Below, in pieces: positions 32,305 through 41,118 of a stretch of DNA of 64,000 bases (the stretch's first letter is position 1; each line of letters starts with the position of its first letter). Source of the DNA: Streptomyces parvus (GTDB lineage: Bacteria; Actinomycetota; Actinomycetes; Streptomycetales; Streptomycetaceae); the NCBI RefSeq assembly GCF_014648875.1, contig NZ_BMRY01000008.1, forward strand, positions 124,001 through 188,000. The letters are read 5' to 3'. The position numbers were made by a program, and so were the translations under genes. Under the pieces are notes generated by a model. That model worked only from the letters and a program-made list of their open reading frames with translations. It made no database searches and was not told where the DNA came from.

Positions 32305-34398
32305 GTGACGACTGCCAGCGAGCAAGCCCCCGCAGCGCAGAGTGCCGCCGCGCCGCCGCCCGTCCTCGACCGGCGGCGGCGCAACATCGTCTTCACGACG
32401 ATCGTGCTTGGCATGCTGCTCGCGGCACTGGACCAGACGATCGTGGGCACGGCTCTGCCGACGATCGTGTCGGACCTCGGCGGCGCCTCGCACATGTCGT
32501 GGGTGGTCACCGCGTATCTGCTGGCCGAGACGGTGGCCACCGTGCTGGTCGGCAAGTTCGGCGACCTGTTCGGGCGGAAGCTGGTCTTCCAGGTCTCGGC
32601 GATCATCTTCATCACGGGATCGTTCCTGTGCGGCCTCGCCTCGGACATGCTGCTGCTGATCATCTGGCGCGGTATGCAGGGCATCGGCGCGGGCGGTCTC
32701 ATGGTCACGTCGATGGCACTGATCGCGGATGTGATCCCGCTGCGCGAACGGGGCAAGTACCAGGGCGCGATCGGGGCGGTCTTCGGCATCTCCACCGTAA
32801 TCGGACCGCTGCTCGGCGGGCTGTTCACGGACCATCTGACGTGGCGCTGGGCGTTCTACGTCAATGTGCCGATCGCCATCGTGGTGGTCATCGCCGCCGC
32901 CCGGAACATCCCGTCGGTGAAGGCGGCCGGCCGGCCGGTCATCGACTACCGGGGCATCGCGCTGGTCACCGTCGGGGCCAGCGCGCTGATCCTGGCGACG
33001 AGCTGGGGCGGCAACGAGTACGCCTGGGGCTCGGCCGTGATCATCGGCCTCTTCGTCGGCGGGCTGATCGCGCTCGCCCTGTTCTGCGTCGTGGAGACGC
33101 GGGCGAAGGAGCCGATGCTGCCGATGCGGCTGTTCCGGAACCCGGTCTTCACCGTCTGCTCGATCCTCAGCTTCATCGTGGGCTTCGCGATGCTCGGCTC
33201 GATGATCTTCCTGCCGACCTATCTCCAGTACGTGGACGGGGACTCAGCGACGCTTTCGGGAGTGCGGACGCTGCCGCTGGTGGCCGGTCTGCTGGCCGCC
33301 TCGATCTTCAGCGGCAACGTGGTGAGCAAGACGGGCCGCTACCGCGTCTTCCCGATCGTGGGGACCCTGGTGATGGCGGCCGGGCTGTTCCTGCTGTCCC
33401 GGATGGGGCCGGGGACCGGTGTCTGGCTGGAGTCCCTCTACATGGTGGTGCTGGGGGTCGGCATCGGCCTCGCCATGCAGGTGCTGACCATCGCCGTGCA
33501 GAACACCGTCGACTACGAGGACCTGGGCACGGCCACCTCGGGCGTGACGTTCTTCCGTACGCTGGGCAGCGCCTTCGGCACGGCGGTGTTCGGCACCATC
33601 TACGCCAACGCGCTGAAGCCGAACCTCACCGACGGCGTCGCACGGGCGGTCGCCGCGGGCGGCGATCCGGCGGTCCTGGCCAAAGCTTCGGAGAGCCCGC
33701 AGGCCCTGCACGCGCTGCCCGCCGCCCAGTCGGAGCCGCTGGCCCAGGCCTACGCGGACACCCTGCACACGGTGTTCCTGTGGACGGTGCCGGTCGCCCT
33801 GATCGGCTTCGTCATCGCGCTGTTCCTCAAGGAGGTGAAGCTGCGGGACTCGGCGCGGCTCGGGTCGACGGACATGGGCGAGGGCTTCGCCCAGCCGGGC
33901 AGCGGGGACTCGGCGAAGGTGCTGGAGTACTCCGTGGCCACGATCCTGCACAGCGCGGGTCCGGAGACCGCCCGGCGGATCACCGCCGAGTGCGACACCC
34001 GGCTCGACATGGCGGGGGCCTGGGCGGTGATGCAGGTGGACCTGTTCACCAGGATGGTCGGTCATGCGGGCCTCGGGCTGATCGCGGCCCGTCACCGCAT
34101 CCCGCCGGAGGTACTGGTGCCCGTCTTCGACCGGATGATCGAGGAGGGCTATCTGACGGGCGACGGCCGGATCTTCTCGCACACGGCGGCCGGCCGGCGG
34201 GAGGCGGCGGTGATCTCCGACGCCTGGGGCCGCTGGCTCAACGAGCGCCTGGCCGAGGACGGCGCACGCCCGGACGACCGTGAGCTGAGGGCCACCGTGG
34301 ACGTGATCGCCAAGCGGCTGCTGGCGGAGGACCTGGCCCAGGAGCTGTCCCCGGCGGCCGGTTCCGGCGGGTCGTCGCGGGTGGGGTCCCCGGTCTGA
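32305..34398 (+). CDS. DHA2-family MFS multidrug exporter fused to a MarR-like winged-helix domain
   Basis: The 697-aa protein starts at GTG 32305. Residues about 28-515 form a 14-helix DHA2 exporter, with the early LDQTIVGTALPTI motif, the GKFGDLFGRK loop and the GPLLGGLFTDHLTWRWAFYVNVP segment. Residues about 545-685 are soluble: LHSAGPETARRITAECD, LDMAGAWAVMQVDLFTRM, and RMIEEGYLTGDGRIFSHTAAGRREAAVISDAW in pieces, which resemble a winged-helix MarR-like unit. The transporter would expel drugs using the proton gradient. The attached domain may sense ligand or bind DNA at the membrane; that is inference. Confidence 0.88.
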   Translation: MTTASEQAPAAQSAAAPPPVLDRRRRNIVFTTIVLGMLLAALDQTIVGTALPTIVSDLGGASHMSWVVTAYLLAETVATVLVGKFGDLFGRKLVFQVSAIIFITGSFLCGLASDMLLLIIWRGMQGIGAGGLMVTSMALIADVIPLRERGKYQGAIGAVFGISTVIGPLLGGLFTDHLTWRWAFYVNVPIAIVVVIAAARNIPSVKAAGRPVIDYRGIALVTVGASALILATSWGGNEYAWGSAVIIGLFVGGLIALALFCVVETRAKEPMLPMRLFRNPVFTVCSILSFIVGFAMLGSMIFLPTYLQYVDGDSATLSGVRTLPLVAGLLAASIFSGNVVSKTGRYRVFPIVGTLVMAAGLFLLSRMGPGTGVWLESLYMVVLGVGIGLAMQVLTIAVQNTVDYEDLGTATSGVTFFRTLGSAFGTAVFGTIYANALKPNLTDGVARAVAAGGDPAVLAKASESPQALHALPAAQSEPLAQAYADTLHTVFLWTVPVALIGFVIALFLKEVKLRDSARLGSTDMGEGFAQPGSGDSAKVLEYSVATILHSAGPETARRITAECDTRLDMAGAWAVMQVDLFTRMVGHAGLGLIAARHRIPPEVLVPVFDRMIEEGYLTGDGRIFSHTAAGRREAAVISDAWGRWLNERLAEDGARPDDRELRATVDVIAKRLLAEDLAQELSPAAGSGGSSRVGSPV

Positions 34399-34467
34399 CC
34401 CGTCCGCCCCCCGGGGGCCGGTCTGCCCCGTACGAGCCGGGACCAGTCCGATGGCTGAGCCCCGGGG

Positions 34468-34902
34468 TCAGTCGACGAAGACCGCCGTCGCGTAGACCCA
34501 GGCGCCCTCGTGCCGGACGAAGCGGCTCTTCTCGTGGAGGGAGTCGGGGCGCCCGTCGTCGGTGTAGTGGGCGCGGAAGGTGACCGTTCCGGTGGAGTGG
34601 AAGGCGCTGCCCTCGGTGGTGTCCTGGATGTCCAGGCCCACCCAGCGCATCGACGGGTCGAAGTCGACGCCGGGCGGCCGGGTCTCGGGGTGCCAGGTGC
34701 GCAGCAGGTACGCCGCGTCCTGGACGACGAAGGCCGCGTACCGGGAGCGCATCAGTGCCTCGCAGGTCGGCGCGGCGGCGCTGCCGGAGTGGAACCGGCC
34801 GCAGCACTCCCCGTAGGCGGCGGGCAGACCGCAGGGGCACGGGGAGGCGGAGGTGATCCGCGGGGCGGCGGTTCCCCGGGGCCGGGAGGTGCGTCGTGAC
34901 AT
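34468..34902 (-). CDS. ychJ: YchJ-family protein (UPF0225, SEC-C zinc motif)
   Basis: The 144-aa protein has an N-terminal SEC-C-like zinc motif, CPCGLPAAYGECCGRFH, then LMRSRYAAFVVQDAAYLLRTWHPETRP and a cystatin/NTF2-like body ending VYATAVFVD. This matches YchJ/UPF0225. The zinc motif CxC-x8-CC is complete. The molecular role of the family is not settled. It ends about 70 nt from the MFS gene, facing it, and shares its direction with the methyltransferase gene upstream. Confidence 0.88.
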   Translation of the reverse strand: MSRRTSRPRGTAAPRITSASPCPCGLPAAYGECCGRFHSGSAAAPTCEALMRSRYAAFVVQDAAYLLRTWHPETRPPGVDFDPSMRWVGLDIQDTTEGSAFHSTGTVTFRAHYTDDGRPDSLHEKSRFVRHEGAWVYATAVFVD

Positions 34903-34919
34903 GAGTCCATTGTGACGCG

Positions 34920-35729
34920 TCAGGGCTTGCGTGCGACGCCCGCGTAACCGGGGATCGGCTCGTCGCCGGGTACGTCGATGACCTCACCGAGTTCCGGATG
35001 CCAGTCGGCCGAGAGCGAGACTCCCGGTTCGACCAGTTCGAGGCCGTCGAAGAACGCCGTGAGTTCGGCGCGGCTGCGGGGGCGCAGGGTCATCCCGCGC
35101 GCCTTGTACATGGCCCGGGCCTGTGCGGCGCCCTCCGGGTTGAAGTCGCCGGTGGTGTGCGAGAGGACCAGATAGCTGCCGGAGGGAAGCTGGTCGACCA
35201 GCTTGCCGACCAGGGCGGCCGCGCCGTCCTCGTCGTCGATGAAGTGCAGCAGGGCCAGCAGGGAGAGGGCGATCGGCTGATCGAAGTCCAGCACCTTCCC
35301 GGCCTCGGCCAGGATCGTCTCCGGCCTGCGGGCGTCCGCCTGGATGTACTCGGTGGCCCCCTCGGGCGTCGAGCGGAGCAGGGCCGCCGCGTGGGCCAGC
35401 ACGATGGGGTCGTTGTCGCAGTAGACGACGCGCGCTTCGGGGGCGGCCTGCTGGGCGATCTGGTGGAGGTTCGGCTCGGTGGGTATGCCGGTGCCGATGT
35501 CCAGGAACTGGCGCACCCCGTGCTCGGCGAGCCAGCGGGTCGCCCGGTGCATGAAGGCACGGTTGACCCGCGCCATGTCGCGGCCCCGCGCGTCCAGGGT
35601 GAGCAGCTGCCGCGCCATCTGTTCGTCGACCGGGTAGTTGTCCTTGCCGCCGAGGAACCAGTCGTACATGCGGGCCGGGTGCGGCTTGCTGGTGTCGATC
35701 TCGATGGAGTGGGGTTCTTGCCCGGTCAT
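34920..35729 (-). CDS. DUF574 / SAV2177-type SAM-dependent methyltransferase
   Basis: The start ATG 35729 gives 269 aa. The N-terminal HPARMYDWFLGGKDNYPVDE is the hallmark of the DUF574 (Methyltransf_19) family, which is greatly expanded in Streptomyces. The Rossmann motif FLDIGTGIPTEPN, the acidic VVYCDNDPIVLAHA and the QADARRP segment complete the SAM site. The substrate is unknown in this family. The gene lies 47 nt after the DUF397 gene in the same direction and may share its operon. Confidence 0.9.
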   Translation of the reverse strand: MTGQEPHSIEIDTSKPHPARMYDWFLGGKDNYPVDEQMARQLLTLDARGRDMARVNRAFMHRATRWLAEHGVRQFLDIGTGIPTEPNLHQIAQQAAPEARVVYCDNDPIVLAHAAALLRSTPEGATEYIQADARRPETILAEAGKVLDFDQPIALSLLALLHFIDDEDGAAALVGKLVDQLPSGSYLVLSHTTGDFNPEGAAQARAMYKARGMTLRPRSRAELTAFFDGLELVEPGVSLSADWHPELGEVIDVPGDEPIPGYAGVARKP

Positions 35730-35776
35730 GGCGCGCTCCGTGGTCAGAGGTCCGTGGACGAAGAGGTGGGTGGCTG

Positions 35777-36013
35777 TCAGGTGAGCAGGAAGTCGGCCTG
35801 GCCCGCCTTGGCACCCTGGATGAACGCGGCGATCTCGCCGTTGGAGTAGATGAGGGCGGGGCCGTCGGGGTCGGCGGACTGGCGGACGGCGACCCGCCCG
35901 TCGGCGAGCTTCATGGCCTCGATGCAGTTGCCGCCGTTCCCGCCGCTCCACGGCTTGTACCAGCCTTCGGAGCCGAGGTCACCGGCCGGCATGCCGTTGT
36001 ATATGTGGTTCAT
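35777..36013 (-). CDS. DUF397 protein, partner of the XRE regulator
   Basis: The 78-aa protein has the DUF397 pattern: WYKPWSGGNGGNCIEAMKL, VAVRQSADPDGPALIYSNGEIAAFIQGAKAGQADF. Its ATG overlaps the regulator's stop by 1 nt (TGATG). XRE/DUF397 pairs are very common in Streptomyces; the characterised Scr1/Scr2 pair of S. coelicolor affects antibiotic production. Here too the two proteins probably form a regulatory pair. Confidence 0.9.
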   Translation of the reverse strand: MNHIYNGMPAGDLGSEGWYKPWSGGNGGNCIEAMKLADGRVAVRQSADPDGPALIYSNGEIAAFIQGAKAGQADFLLT

Positions 36014-36888
36014 CACAGCTCCTTGCGGAAGTCCCGGAGGATTTCCTTCGTGCGTTGTGCAGTTGCGGCCTGAGCCGCCATGCGGTCCATGACTTCGAGG
36101 TAGGAGGCCACCTCGGGGCGGGCGTCGAAGTAGACGGCGCCGGTCAGGTACTCGCTGTAGACCATGTCGGGGAGTTCGGGGACGGCGAACCGGAAGAGGA
36201 CGAAGGGGCCGTAGGTTCCCGGGTGGTGGCCGGAGGCGAACTGCGCGATCTGCAGCGTGACATGGGGAAGCTCCGTGGCTTCGAGCAGCTTGTCGATCTG
36301 CCCGCGCATCACCTGCGCGCTCTCGACGGGCCGCCGCAGGACGGTCTCGTCCATGATCACCCAGAGTCGGGGTGCGTCGTCCTTGGCCAGCAGGGACTGC
36401 CGCTCCATCCGCAGCGCCACATGGCGTTCGATGTCCTCGGGCCGGGTCTGGCCGACCGCCCCGGTCCGCATGACGGAGCGCGCGTAGTCCTCGGTCTGGA
36501 GCAGGCCGGGCACGAAGTGCGGCTCGTACATGCGCAGCAGGCTCGCGGCGCCCTCCAGGCTGACGTACATGCTGAACCAGTCGGGCAGCACGTCGTGGAA
36601 GCGCTGCCACCAGCCCGGCCGGTTCGCCTCCTCGGCGAGGTCGACGAAGGCCTCGGCCTCCTGGTCGGCGACGCCGTACGCCTTCAGCAGCAGCTGGACG
36701 TAGGGGATCTTCAGCCCGACCTCGGCCGTCTCCATCCTGCGTATCGTCGCGGGGGCGACCCGGAGGACCTTCGCCGCCTGGTCACGGGTGAGGCCGACAC
36801 GCTCGCGCAGATCCTGCAGGCGCTTGCCGAGAACGACCTGGCCCACGGTCGGGGCGGACCGCGGTTCGCTCACTTCAGACCTCCCCAT
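36013..36888 (-). CDS. XRE-type helix-turn-helix regulator with DUF5753
   Basis: The 291-aa protein has an N-terminal helix-turn-helix (about 18-75): LGKRLQDLRERVGLTRDQAAKVLRVAPATIRRMETA. It is followed by the DUF5753 domain with FVPGLLQTEDYARSVMR, LWVIMDETVLRRPV and MVYSEYLTGAVYFD. Such proteins regulate development and secondary metabolism in Streptomyces, usually together with a DUF397 partner. A 21-bp palindrome 49 nt upstream of its start is the likely operator, so autoregulation and control of the divergent ATPase gene are plausible. Confidence 0.93.
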   Translation of the reverse strand: MGRSEVSEPRSAPTVGQVVLGKRLQDLRERVGLTRDQAAKVLRVAPATIRRMETAEVGLKIPYVQLLLKAYGVADQEAEAFVDLAEEANRPGWWQRFHDVLPDWFSMYVSLEGAASLLRMYEPHFVPGLLQTEDYARSVMRTGAVGQTRPEDIERHVALRMERQSLLAKDDAPRLWVIMDETVLRRPVESAQVMRGQIDKLLEATELPHVTLQIAQFASGHHPGTYGPFVLFRFAVPELPDMVYSEYLTGAVYFDARPEVASYLEVMDRMAAQAATAQRTKEILRDFRKEL

Positions 36889-36937
36889 GCGCTGTTTTGC
36901 GAGCAGTGTGCCATGCGTGCGCCCCCAACGACACAGT

Positions 36938-36958
36938 CACTCTGGAAATTTCAGAGTG
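36938..36958. promoter_or_regulatory. 21-bp palindrome between the XRE gene and the ATPase gene
   Basis: CACTCTG and CAGAGTG flank GAAATTT; the inner bases also pair (one G-T). It lies in the 192-bp divergent space. Symmetry and position fit an operator for the XRE regulator. Confidence 0.6.
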
Positions 36959-37080
36959 CCCCTTGCCAAGTGTCATCGTCAGGGGGAGAGTTGACTTCCG
37001 AACCAGTTCGCTCAGTCATGCCCGCCCCCGAGCACCCGGGGAACGACGCGTGACGCAGCCCCCACTGTGAGGAATCGGTC

Positions 37081-37557
37081 GTGGCACCTGGCAGTGCGCT
37101 CATCCCCCGGCTCACGGACCTCAGCCCCGGGACGGAGGCGCTCCGTTACTGCTTCGCGCTGCCGGCGCACCCCGAGTCGGTGGCCGGTGCGCGGGAGCTG
37201 ACGCGGGCCCGGCTGGACGCCTGGAAGCTGGGCCGGGACGCCTGTGACGCGGCGGTCCTCATCGTCTCCGAGCTGGTGACGAACGCGGTCGTGCACACCG
37301 CGAGCACCCGGGTGGTCTGCGAGCTGAGCCGGTTCGGCAGACGACTGCGGATAGCCGTGCAGGACCAGGGCCACCAGCCCTGCGGTCCGCGGCTGCGCCC
37401 CTCGTCCGACGACGAGCACGGCCGTGGTCTGCTCCTCGTCGACGCGATGAGCAGCGCCTGGGGCTCGCACGACGCCGGGGACGCCTCCGGGCGCATCGTC
37501 TGGGCGGAGCTGCCGCACGGGGCCGAGCAGCTGTCCGACGCGGAGCGGGCGTGTTGA
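37081..37557 (+). CDS. Anti-sigma-factor-like ATP-binding protein (HATPase_c_2)
   Basis: The 158-aa protein starts at GTG 37081 behind GAGGAA. It has a GHKL ATPase fold: VLIVSELVTNAVVHT (N box), VQDQGHQPCG (G1-like) and DDEHGRGLLLVDAMSSAWG (G2). Such small RsbW-like proteins are numerous in Streptomyces and often pair with XRE/DUF397 regulators. It may bind a sigma factor or a regulator, and kinase activity is possible. It is divergent from the XRE gene. Confidence 0.9.
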   Translation: MAPGSALIPRLTDLSPGTEALRYCFALPAHPESVAGARELTRARLDAWKLGRDACDAAVLIVSELVTNAVVHTASTRVVCELSRFGRRLRIAVQDQGHQPCGPRLRPSSDDEHGRGLLLVDAMSSAWGSHDAGDASGRIVWAELPHGAEQLSDAERAC

Positions 37558-37988
37558 GGAACGCGCTGGCCCGGCTGCGCGCGGCGCACCGGGGCCGGAC
37601 GGCCGAGCAGGCCGGCAGTGGGCGGGTGCGGCTGGCGCTGCCGGCGTCGATGTCGGCGACGCTGGGGTGCGACGCGGTGGGGGTGCCCGCCCGGCACGGC
37701 TTCCGACTCATGTCCCATCTGCCGCGCACCGGCTGCGTCTTCGCCGACGCGGACCGCTGGTGGTGGATCGTCCCGGCCGGCTCCGACCTGGATCTGGACT
37801 GGCCGGAGCAGGTGACGTACGCACGGGACGCGGCCGTGCCCGGTGGCCGGCCCCGGCTGATCCACTCACCGGACGCCCTCACCCCGTACACCCCGCCCAT
37901 TCCGCTGTTCCTGATGGTCTGCCAGGTGACGGGAGTGGCCCCGAGCTGGGACGCCCCGGGTACGCGGAGCGTCGTGTCCGCGCCGTAG
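37551..37988 (+). CDS. Conserved hypothetical protein, 145 aa
   Basis: GTG 37551 lies 7 nt inside the upstream gene (GTGTTGA), so translation is coupled; a TTG at 37554 is another possible start. The protein has an Arg/Ala-rich start and then VGVPARHGFRLMSHLPRTGCVFADADRWWWIVPAGSDLDLDWPEQVTYARDA, here quoted as continuous landmarks only in part. It is soluble with many tryptophans. I recognise no domain. Its tight link to the ATP-binding protein suggests that they act together. Confidence 0.72.
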   Translation: MLRNALARLRAAHRGRTAEQAGSGRVRLALPASMSATLGCDAVGVPARHGFRLMSHLPRTGCVFADADRWWWIVPAGSDLDLDWPEQVTYARDAAVPGGRPRLIHSPDALTPYTPPIPLFLMVCQVTGVAPSWDAPGTRSVVSAP

Positions 37989-38016
37989 CGCCCCGGTGAC
38001 CGGGCGGAGAGCCCGC

Positions 38017-38063
38017 GACCGAACGAGCCGGGCCCGGTCAGGTCGGGCCCGTCTCGTTCGGTC
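38017..38063. terminator. Bidirectional terminator
   Basis: An 11-bp outer stem (GACCGAACGAG / CTCGTTCGGTC), one mismatch and an 8-bp inner stem (CGGGCCCG) enclose a 7-nt loop. It lies between convergent genes ending at 37988 and 38079. Confidence 0.8.
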
Positions 38064-38078
38064 GTGTTCCCGGCCGGG

Positions 38079-39419
38079 TCAGATGAGGTACGCGAGCCCC
38101 GGGTGGACCTCGGTGTACCGGTCCAGCAGCCGCCGGGCCACCGTCACGGAGTCCACCAGCGGGTGCAGGGCGAAGGCCTGGACGGCCGCCGCGCGGGAGC
38201 CGCTCTCCGCCGCCTCCAGCACGGCCCGCTCCACCGCCTTCACCGCGGTGACGAGGCCGACCGCGTGGTACGGCAGCGGCGAGACGGTCACCGGGTGGGC
38301 CCCGTTGGCGTCGACCAGGCAGGGCACCTCGACGACGGCGTCCGCGTCCAGGACCGACAGGGTGGTGCGGTTGCGGACGTTGAGGATCAGGGAGGTCCGT
38401 TCGTTGCGGGCGACGGCCCGCATGAGGGCGAGCGCGACCTGTTCGTAGCCGCCGGACTCCAGGTCGCTCTCCTCCCGCTCCCCCGCCCCGGCGACCTCGC
38501 GGTTCTCCGCCATGTACGTCGCCTCGCGTTCGGCGCGGGTGCGGTCCCAGGTGTCCCAGGCGGGCGTGCCGGCTTCCCGCATCCGGGCGTAGAAGCCCTC
38601 CTGCTGGTCGCGGAGGAACGCGCCCCGGGTCTGTTCGGCCGCCTGGTAGGCGCGTACGGCTTCCCGGTTGACGTAGTAGTAGTGCAGGTATTCGTTGGGG
38701 ATCGCGCCCAGCGAGCTAAGGAGTTCGGCGCCGAAGAGGCGGCCCTCCTCGAAGGATTCGAGCAGCTTCGGGTCGGCGAGCAGCCGGGGCAGTTCGTCGT
38801 GACCGTCGACGTACAGCCCGCGCACCCACCCGAGGTGGTTGAGCCCGGCGTAGTCGATCCAGGCCCGGTCCGGGTCGGCTCCCAGGACGCGGGCGATGCG
38901 CCGCCCGAGGCCGACCGGCGAGTCGCAGATCCCGATGACCCGGTCGCCCAGGTGCCGGGACATGGCCTCGGTGACCAGACCCGCCGGGTTGGTGAAGTTG
39001 ATGACCCAGGCCCGCGGGGCGAGCCGGCTGATGCGCCGGGCGAGGTCGAGGGCGACGGGGACGGTGCGCAGCCCGTACGCGATGCCTCCGGCGCCGACGG
39101 TCTCCTGGCCGAGCACGCCCTCGTCGAGGGCCACCCGTTCGTCGGCGGCGCGGCCGGCGAGTCCGCCGACGCGGATGGCGGAGAAGACGAAGTCGGCGCC
39201 GCGCAGCGCCTCGTCGAGCTCCGTGGTGGCGACGACGGCGGGGGCGTCCGCGATGTCCCGGCCCTGTTCCGCGAGGACGCGGGCGATGGCGGTGAGCCGG
39301 TCGGCGTCGGTGTCGTACAGCGTGACCCGGGAGACGCGGCCCTCTGCGTGATCGCCGAGGAGGGCCCCGTACACGAGAGGCACCCGGAATCCGCCACCGC
39401 CAAGAATTGTCAGCTTCAC
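38079..39419 (-). CDS. Glycoside hydrolase family 4 (6-phospho-beta-glucosidase-like)
   Basis: The start GTG 39419 gives 446 aa. The NAD-binding motif KLTILGGGGFRVP opens the protein, followed by GADFVFSAIRVGGL, the NFTNPAGLVTEAM segment, the metal-binding C165 in GICDSP, and NHLGW. This is the GH4 pattern; GH4 enzymes use NAD+ and a divalent metal to split phospho-sugars or glycosides by an oxidation-elimination path. The RVGGL and FTNPAG features fit the 6-phospho-beta-glucosidase branch. No PTS or sugar ABC genes are adjacent, so the substrate source is unclear. Confidence 0.9.
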   Translation of the reverse strand: MKLTILGGGGFRVPLVYGALLGDHAEGRVSRVTLYDTDADRLTAIARVLAEQGRDIADAPAVVATTELDEALRGADFVFSAIRVGGLAGRAADERVALDEGVLGQETVGAGGIAYGLRTVPVALDLARRISRLAPRAWVINFTNPAGLVTEAMSRHLGDRVIGICDSPVGLGRRIARVLGADPDRAWIDYAGLNHLGWVRGLYVDGHDELPRLLADPKLLESFEEGRLFGAELLSSLGAIPNEYLHYYYVNREAVRAYQAAEQTRGAFLRDQQEGFYARMREAGTPAWDTWDRTRAEREATYMAENREVAGAGEREESDLESGGYEQVALALMRAVARNERTSLILNVRNRTTLSVLDADAVVEVPCLVDANGAHPVTVSPLPYHAVGLVTAVKAVERAVLEAAESGSRAAAVQAFALHPLVDSVTVARRLLDRYTEVHPGLAYLI

Positions 39420-39480
39420 GCTGCTCGATGGTACGGGCAGGTCCGGACCGGCCCGCGCGGGCCGCGCCCGGGGCGCGCGA

Positions 39481-39523
39481 CGCGGCGGACCCGGGCCCGT
39501 GGGCGTGATCCGGGGCCGCCGCG
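39481..39523 (-). terminator. Terminator of the conservon
   Basis: Arms 39481-39494 and 39510-39523 pair at 13 of 14 positions around a 15-nt loop, 18 nt after the P450 stop in its direction. Confidence 0.65.
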
Positions 39524-39540
39524 GCCGGAGCGTCGGTGCG

Positions 39541-41118
39541 TCAGTAGCCGTTCCACCAGCGGGTGACGGCCTGCCAGAGCCGGGCGGGGGCGGCCGGGCG
39601 GCGCTGGCGCGGGATCGTCGCGACCGGCGCGGGAGCGGGGGTGGCGGCGGGAGCCGGACGGTCCGCAGGAGGCGCGGCGGCCGGGGCGGGCTGCGGGGCG
39701 GCGCCCGGGGCGTGGGCGGGTTGCGCTCCGGCCGCCGCCTCGTGCCGGGGCTCGGGGACGGTCCTGGCCGGGGAGGAGATCTCCCAGGCATCGGCCGGGC
39801 GGGGGGTGCGGGCCATCACGGAGAGCGGATCGGCGTCCAGCTTCTGCTGCGGACTCGGGGCGAACATCACCGGCAGCTCGACCAGGTGGCGGGACATGAT
39901 GTTGCCGACCCAGCGCAGTTCGCTCTCCCCCACGCCGAGTTCCAGGTCGGGCAGACGCATCAGGAGCGCGTCGACGCCGACATCGGCGATGGCGCGGCCG
40001 ATGTCCTGTCCCGGGCACTCGTGGGGGCCGCCGCTGAAGGCGAGGTGGGCGCGGTTGCCGCCCATGTCGGCGCCCAGGTCGGGGCGGACGGAGGGGTCGG
40101 TGTTGGCCGGGGCGATCCCGACGAGGAGGGCGTCGCCCGCCTTGATCTGCTGGCCGCCCAGCTCGGTGTCGCCGACGGCCCAGCGGCCGAAGACGGCGGT
40201 GAACGGCGGCTCGTCCCACAGGGTCTGCTCGACGGCCTCGGGGACGGTCATGTGCCCGCCGCTGAGCCGGGCGCGGAAGCGCGGGTCGGTGAGGACCATG
40301 CGCAGCACGTTGGCGATGAGGTTGGCGGTGGACTCGTACGCGGCGATGAGGATGAGGCGCAGGTGCTCGACGACCTCGATGTCGGTCATCGTCGCGGGGT
40401 GCTCGACCAGCCAGCTGGCGAAGTCGTGGGCCGGTTCGGCGCGGCGGCGCTCGACGAGGCGGGTCAGCACGGCCACGACGTGGGCGTTGGAGGCCACGGC
40501 GGTCTCGGTGCCGCGGGTCATGTCGCGGGCGGCCTGGACGAGGCGCTCGTCGTACTCCTCGGGCATGCCGAAGATCGCGCACATCACCATCATCGGCAGG
40601 TGCTCCGCGAACTGGCTGACCAGGTCGGCGGTGCCCTTCTCGCAGAAGTCGTTGACGAGGCGGTTACTGAACCGGTTGATGTGGCGGCGCACCCCGCGGG
40701 TGTCGATCCGCTCCATGCTGTCGGTGACCGCGCCGCGCTGCCGCTCGTGCTTCGCGCCGTCGGCGAACACGCACACGGGCTGCCAGGTGAAGATGGGGGC
40801 GAGCGGGTGGTCGGGGGCGACGCTGCCGTCCTGGAGGGCCCGCCAGCGCCGCGAGTCCCGGGAGAACTGGGACGGCGTACGGGTGAGGTGGAGGTTCTCG
40901 CTGTGGCCGAGGACGAGCCAGGCGGGGACGTCGCCGTGGAGCAGGACGGGGGCGACCGTGCCGTGTTCGGCGCGGAGCTTGTCGTAGAGGCCGGCGGGGT
41001 TGTTCTCCGCCTCGGGGCCGTAGAGCCGGCGCAGTCCGCCGGGGCCGACGTCGAGGTTGTGGGCCGGGCACTGGGGCGGGGGCACGGCGCCGGGTTCGTG
41101 GTGGAACGGGGTTGTCAC
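39541..41118 (-). CDS. cvnE: Conservon cytochrome P450 (CYP157-like) lacking the ExxR motif
   Basis: The 525-aa protein has the haem loop FSGGPHECPGQDIGRA with C368 and the I-helix region LILIAAYESTANLIAN. Where other P450s have ExxR it has EQTLW at residues 297-301, so the conserved Arg is Trp. I recall the same kind of replacement (EQSLW) described for CYP157C1 of S. coelicolor. After residue 435 there is a roughly 90-residue Ala/Pro-rich tail ending RLWQAVTRWWNGY, possibly a membrane-touching end. It follows cvnD by 144 nt and is probably part of the conservon. Confidence 0.9.
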   Translation of the reverse strand: MTTPFHHEPGAVPPPQCPAHNLDVGPGGLRRLYGPEAENNPAGLYDKLRAEHGTVAPVLLHGDVPAWLVLGHSENLHLTRTPSQFSRDSRRWRALQDGSVAPDHPLAPIFTWQPVCVFADGAKHERQRGAVTDSMERIDTRGVRRHINRFSNRLVNDFCEKGTADLVSQFAEHLPMMVMCAIFGMPEEYDERLVQAARDMTRGTETAVASNAHVVAVLTRLVERRRAEPAHDFASWLVEHPATMTDIEVVEHLRLILIAAYESTANLIANVLRMVLTDPRFRARLSGGHMTVPEAVEQTLWDEPPFTAVFGRWAVGDTELGGQQIKAGDALLVGIAPANTDPSVRPDLGADMGGNRAHLAFSGGPHECPGQDIGRAIADVGVDALLMRLPDLELGVGESELRWVGNIMSRHLVELPVMFAPSPQQKLDADPLSVMARTPRPADAWEISSPARTVPEPRHEAAAGAQPAHAPGAAPQPAPAAAPPADRPAPAATPAPAPVATIPRQRRPAAPARLWQAVTRWWNGY

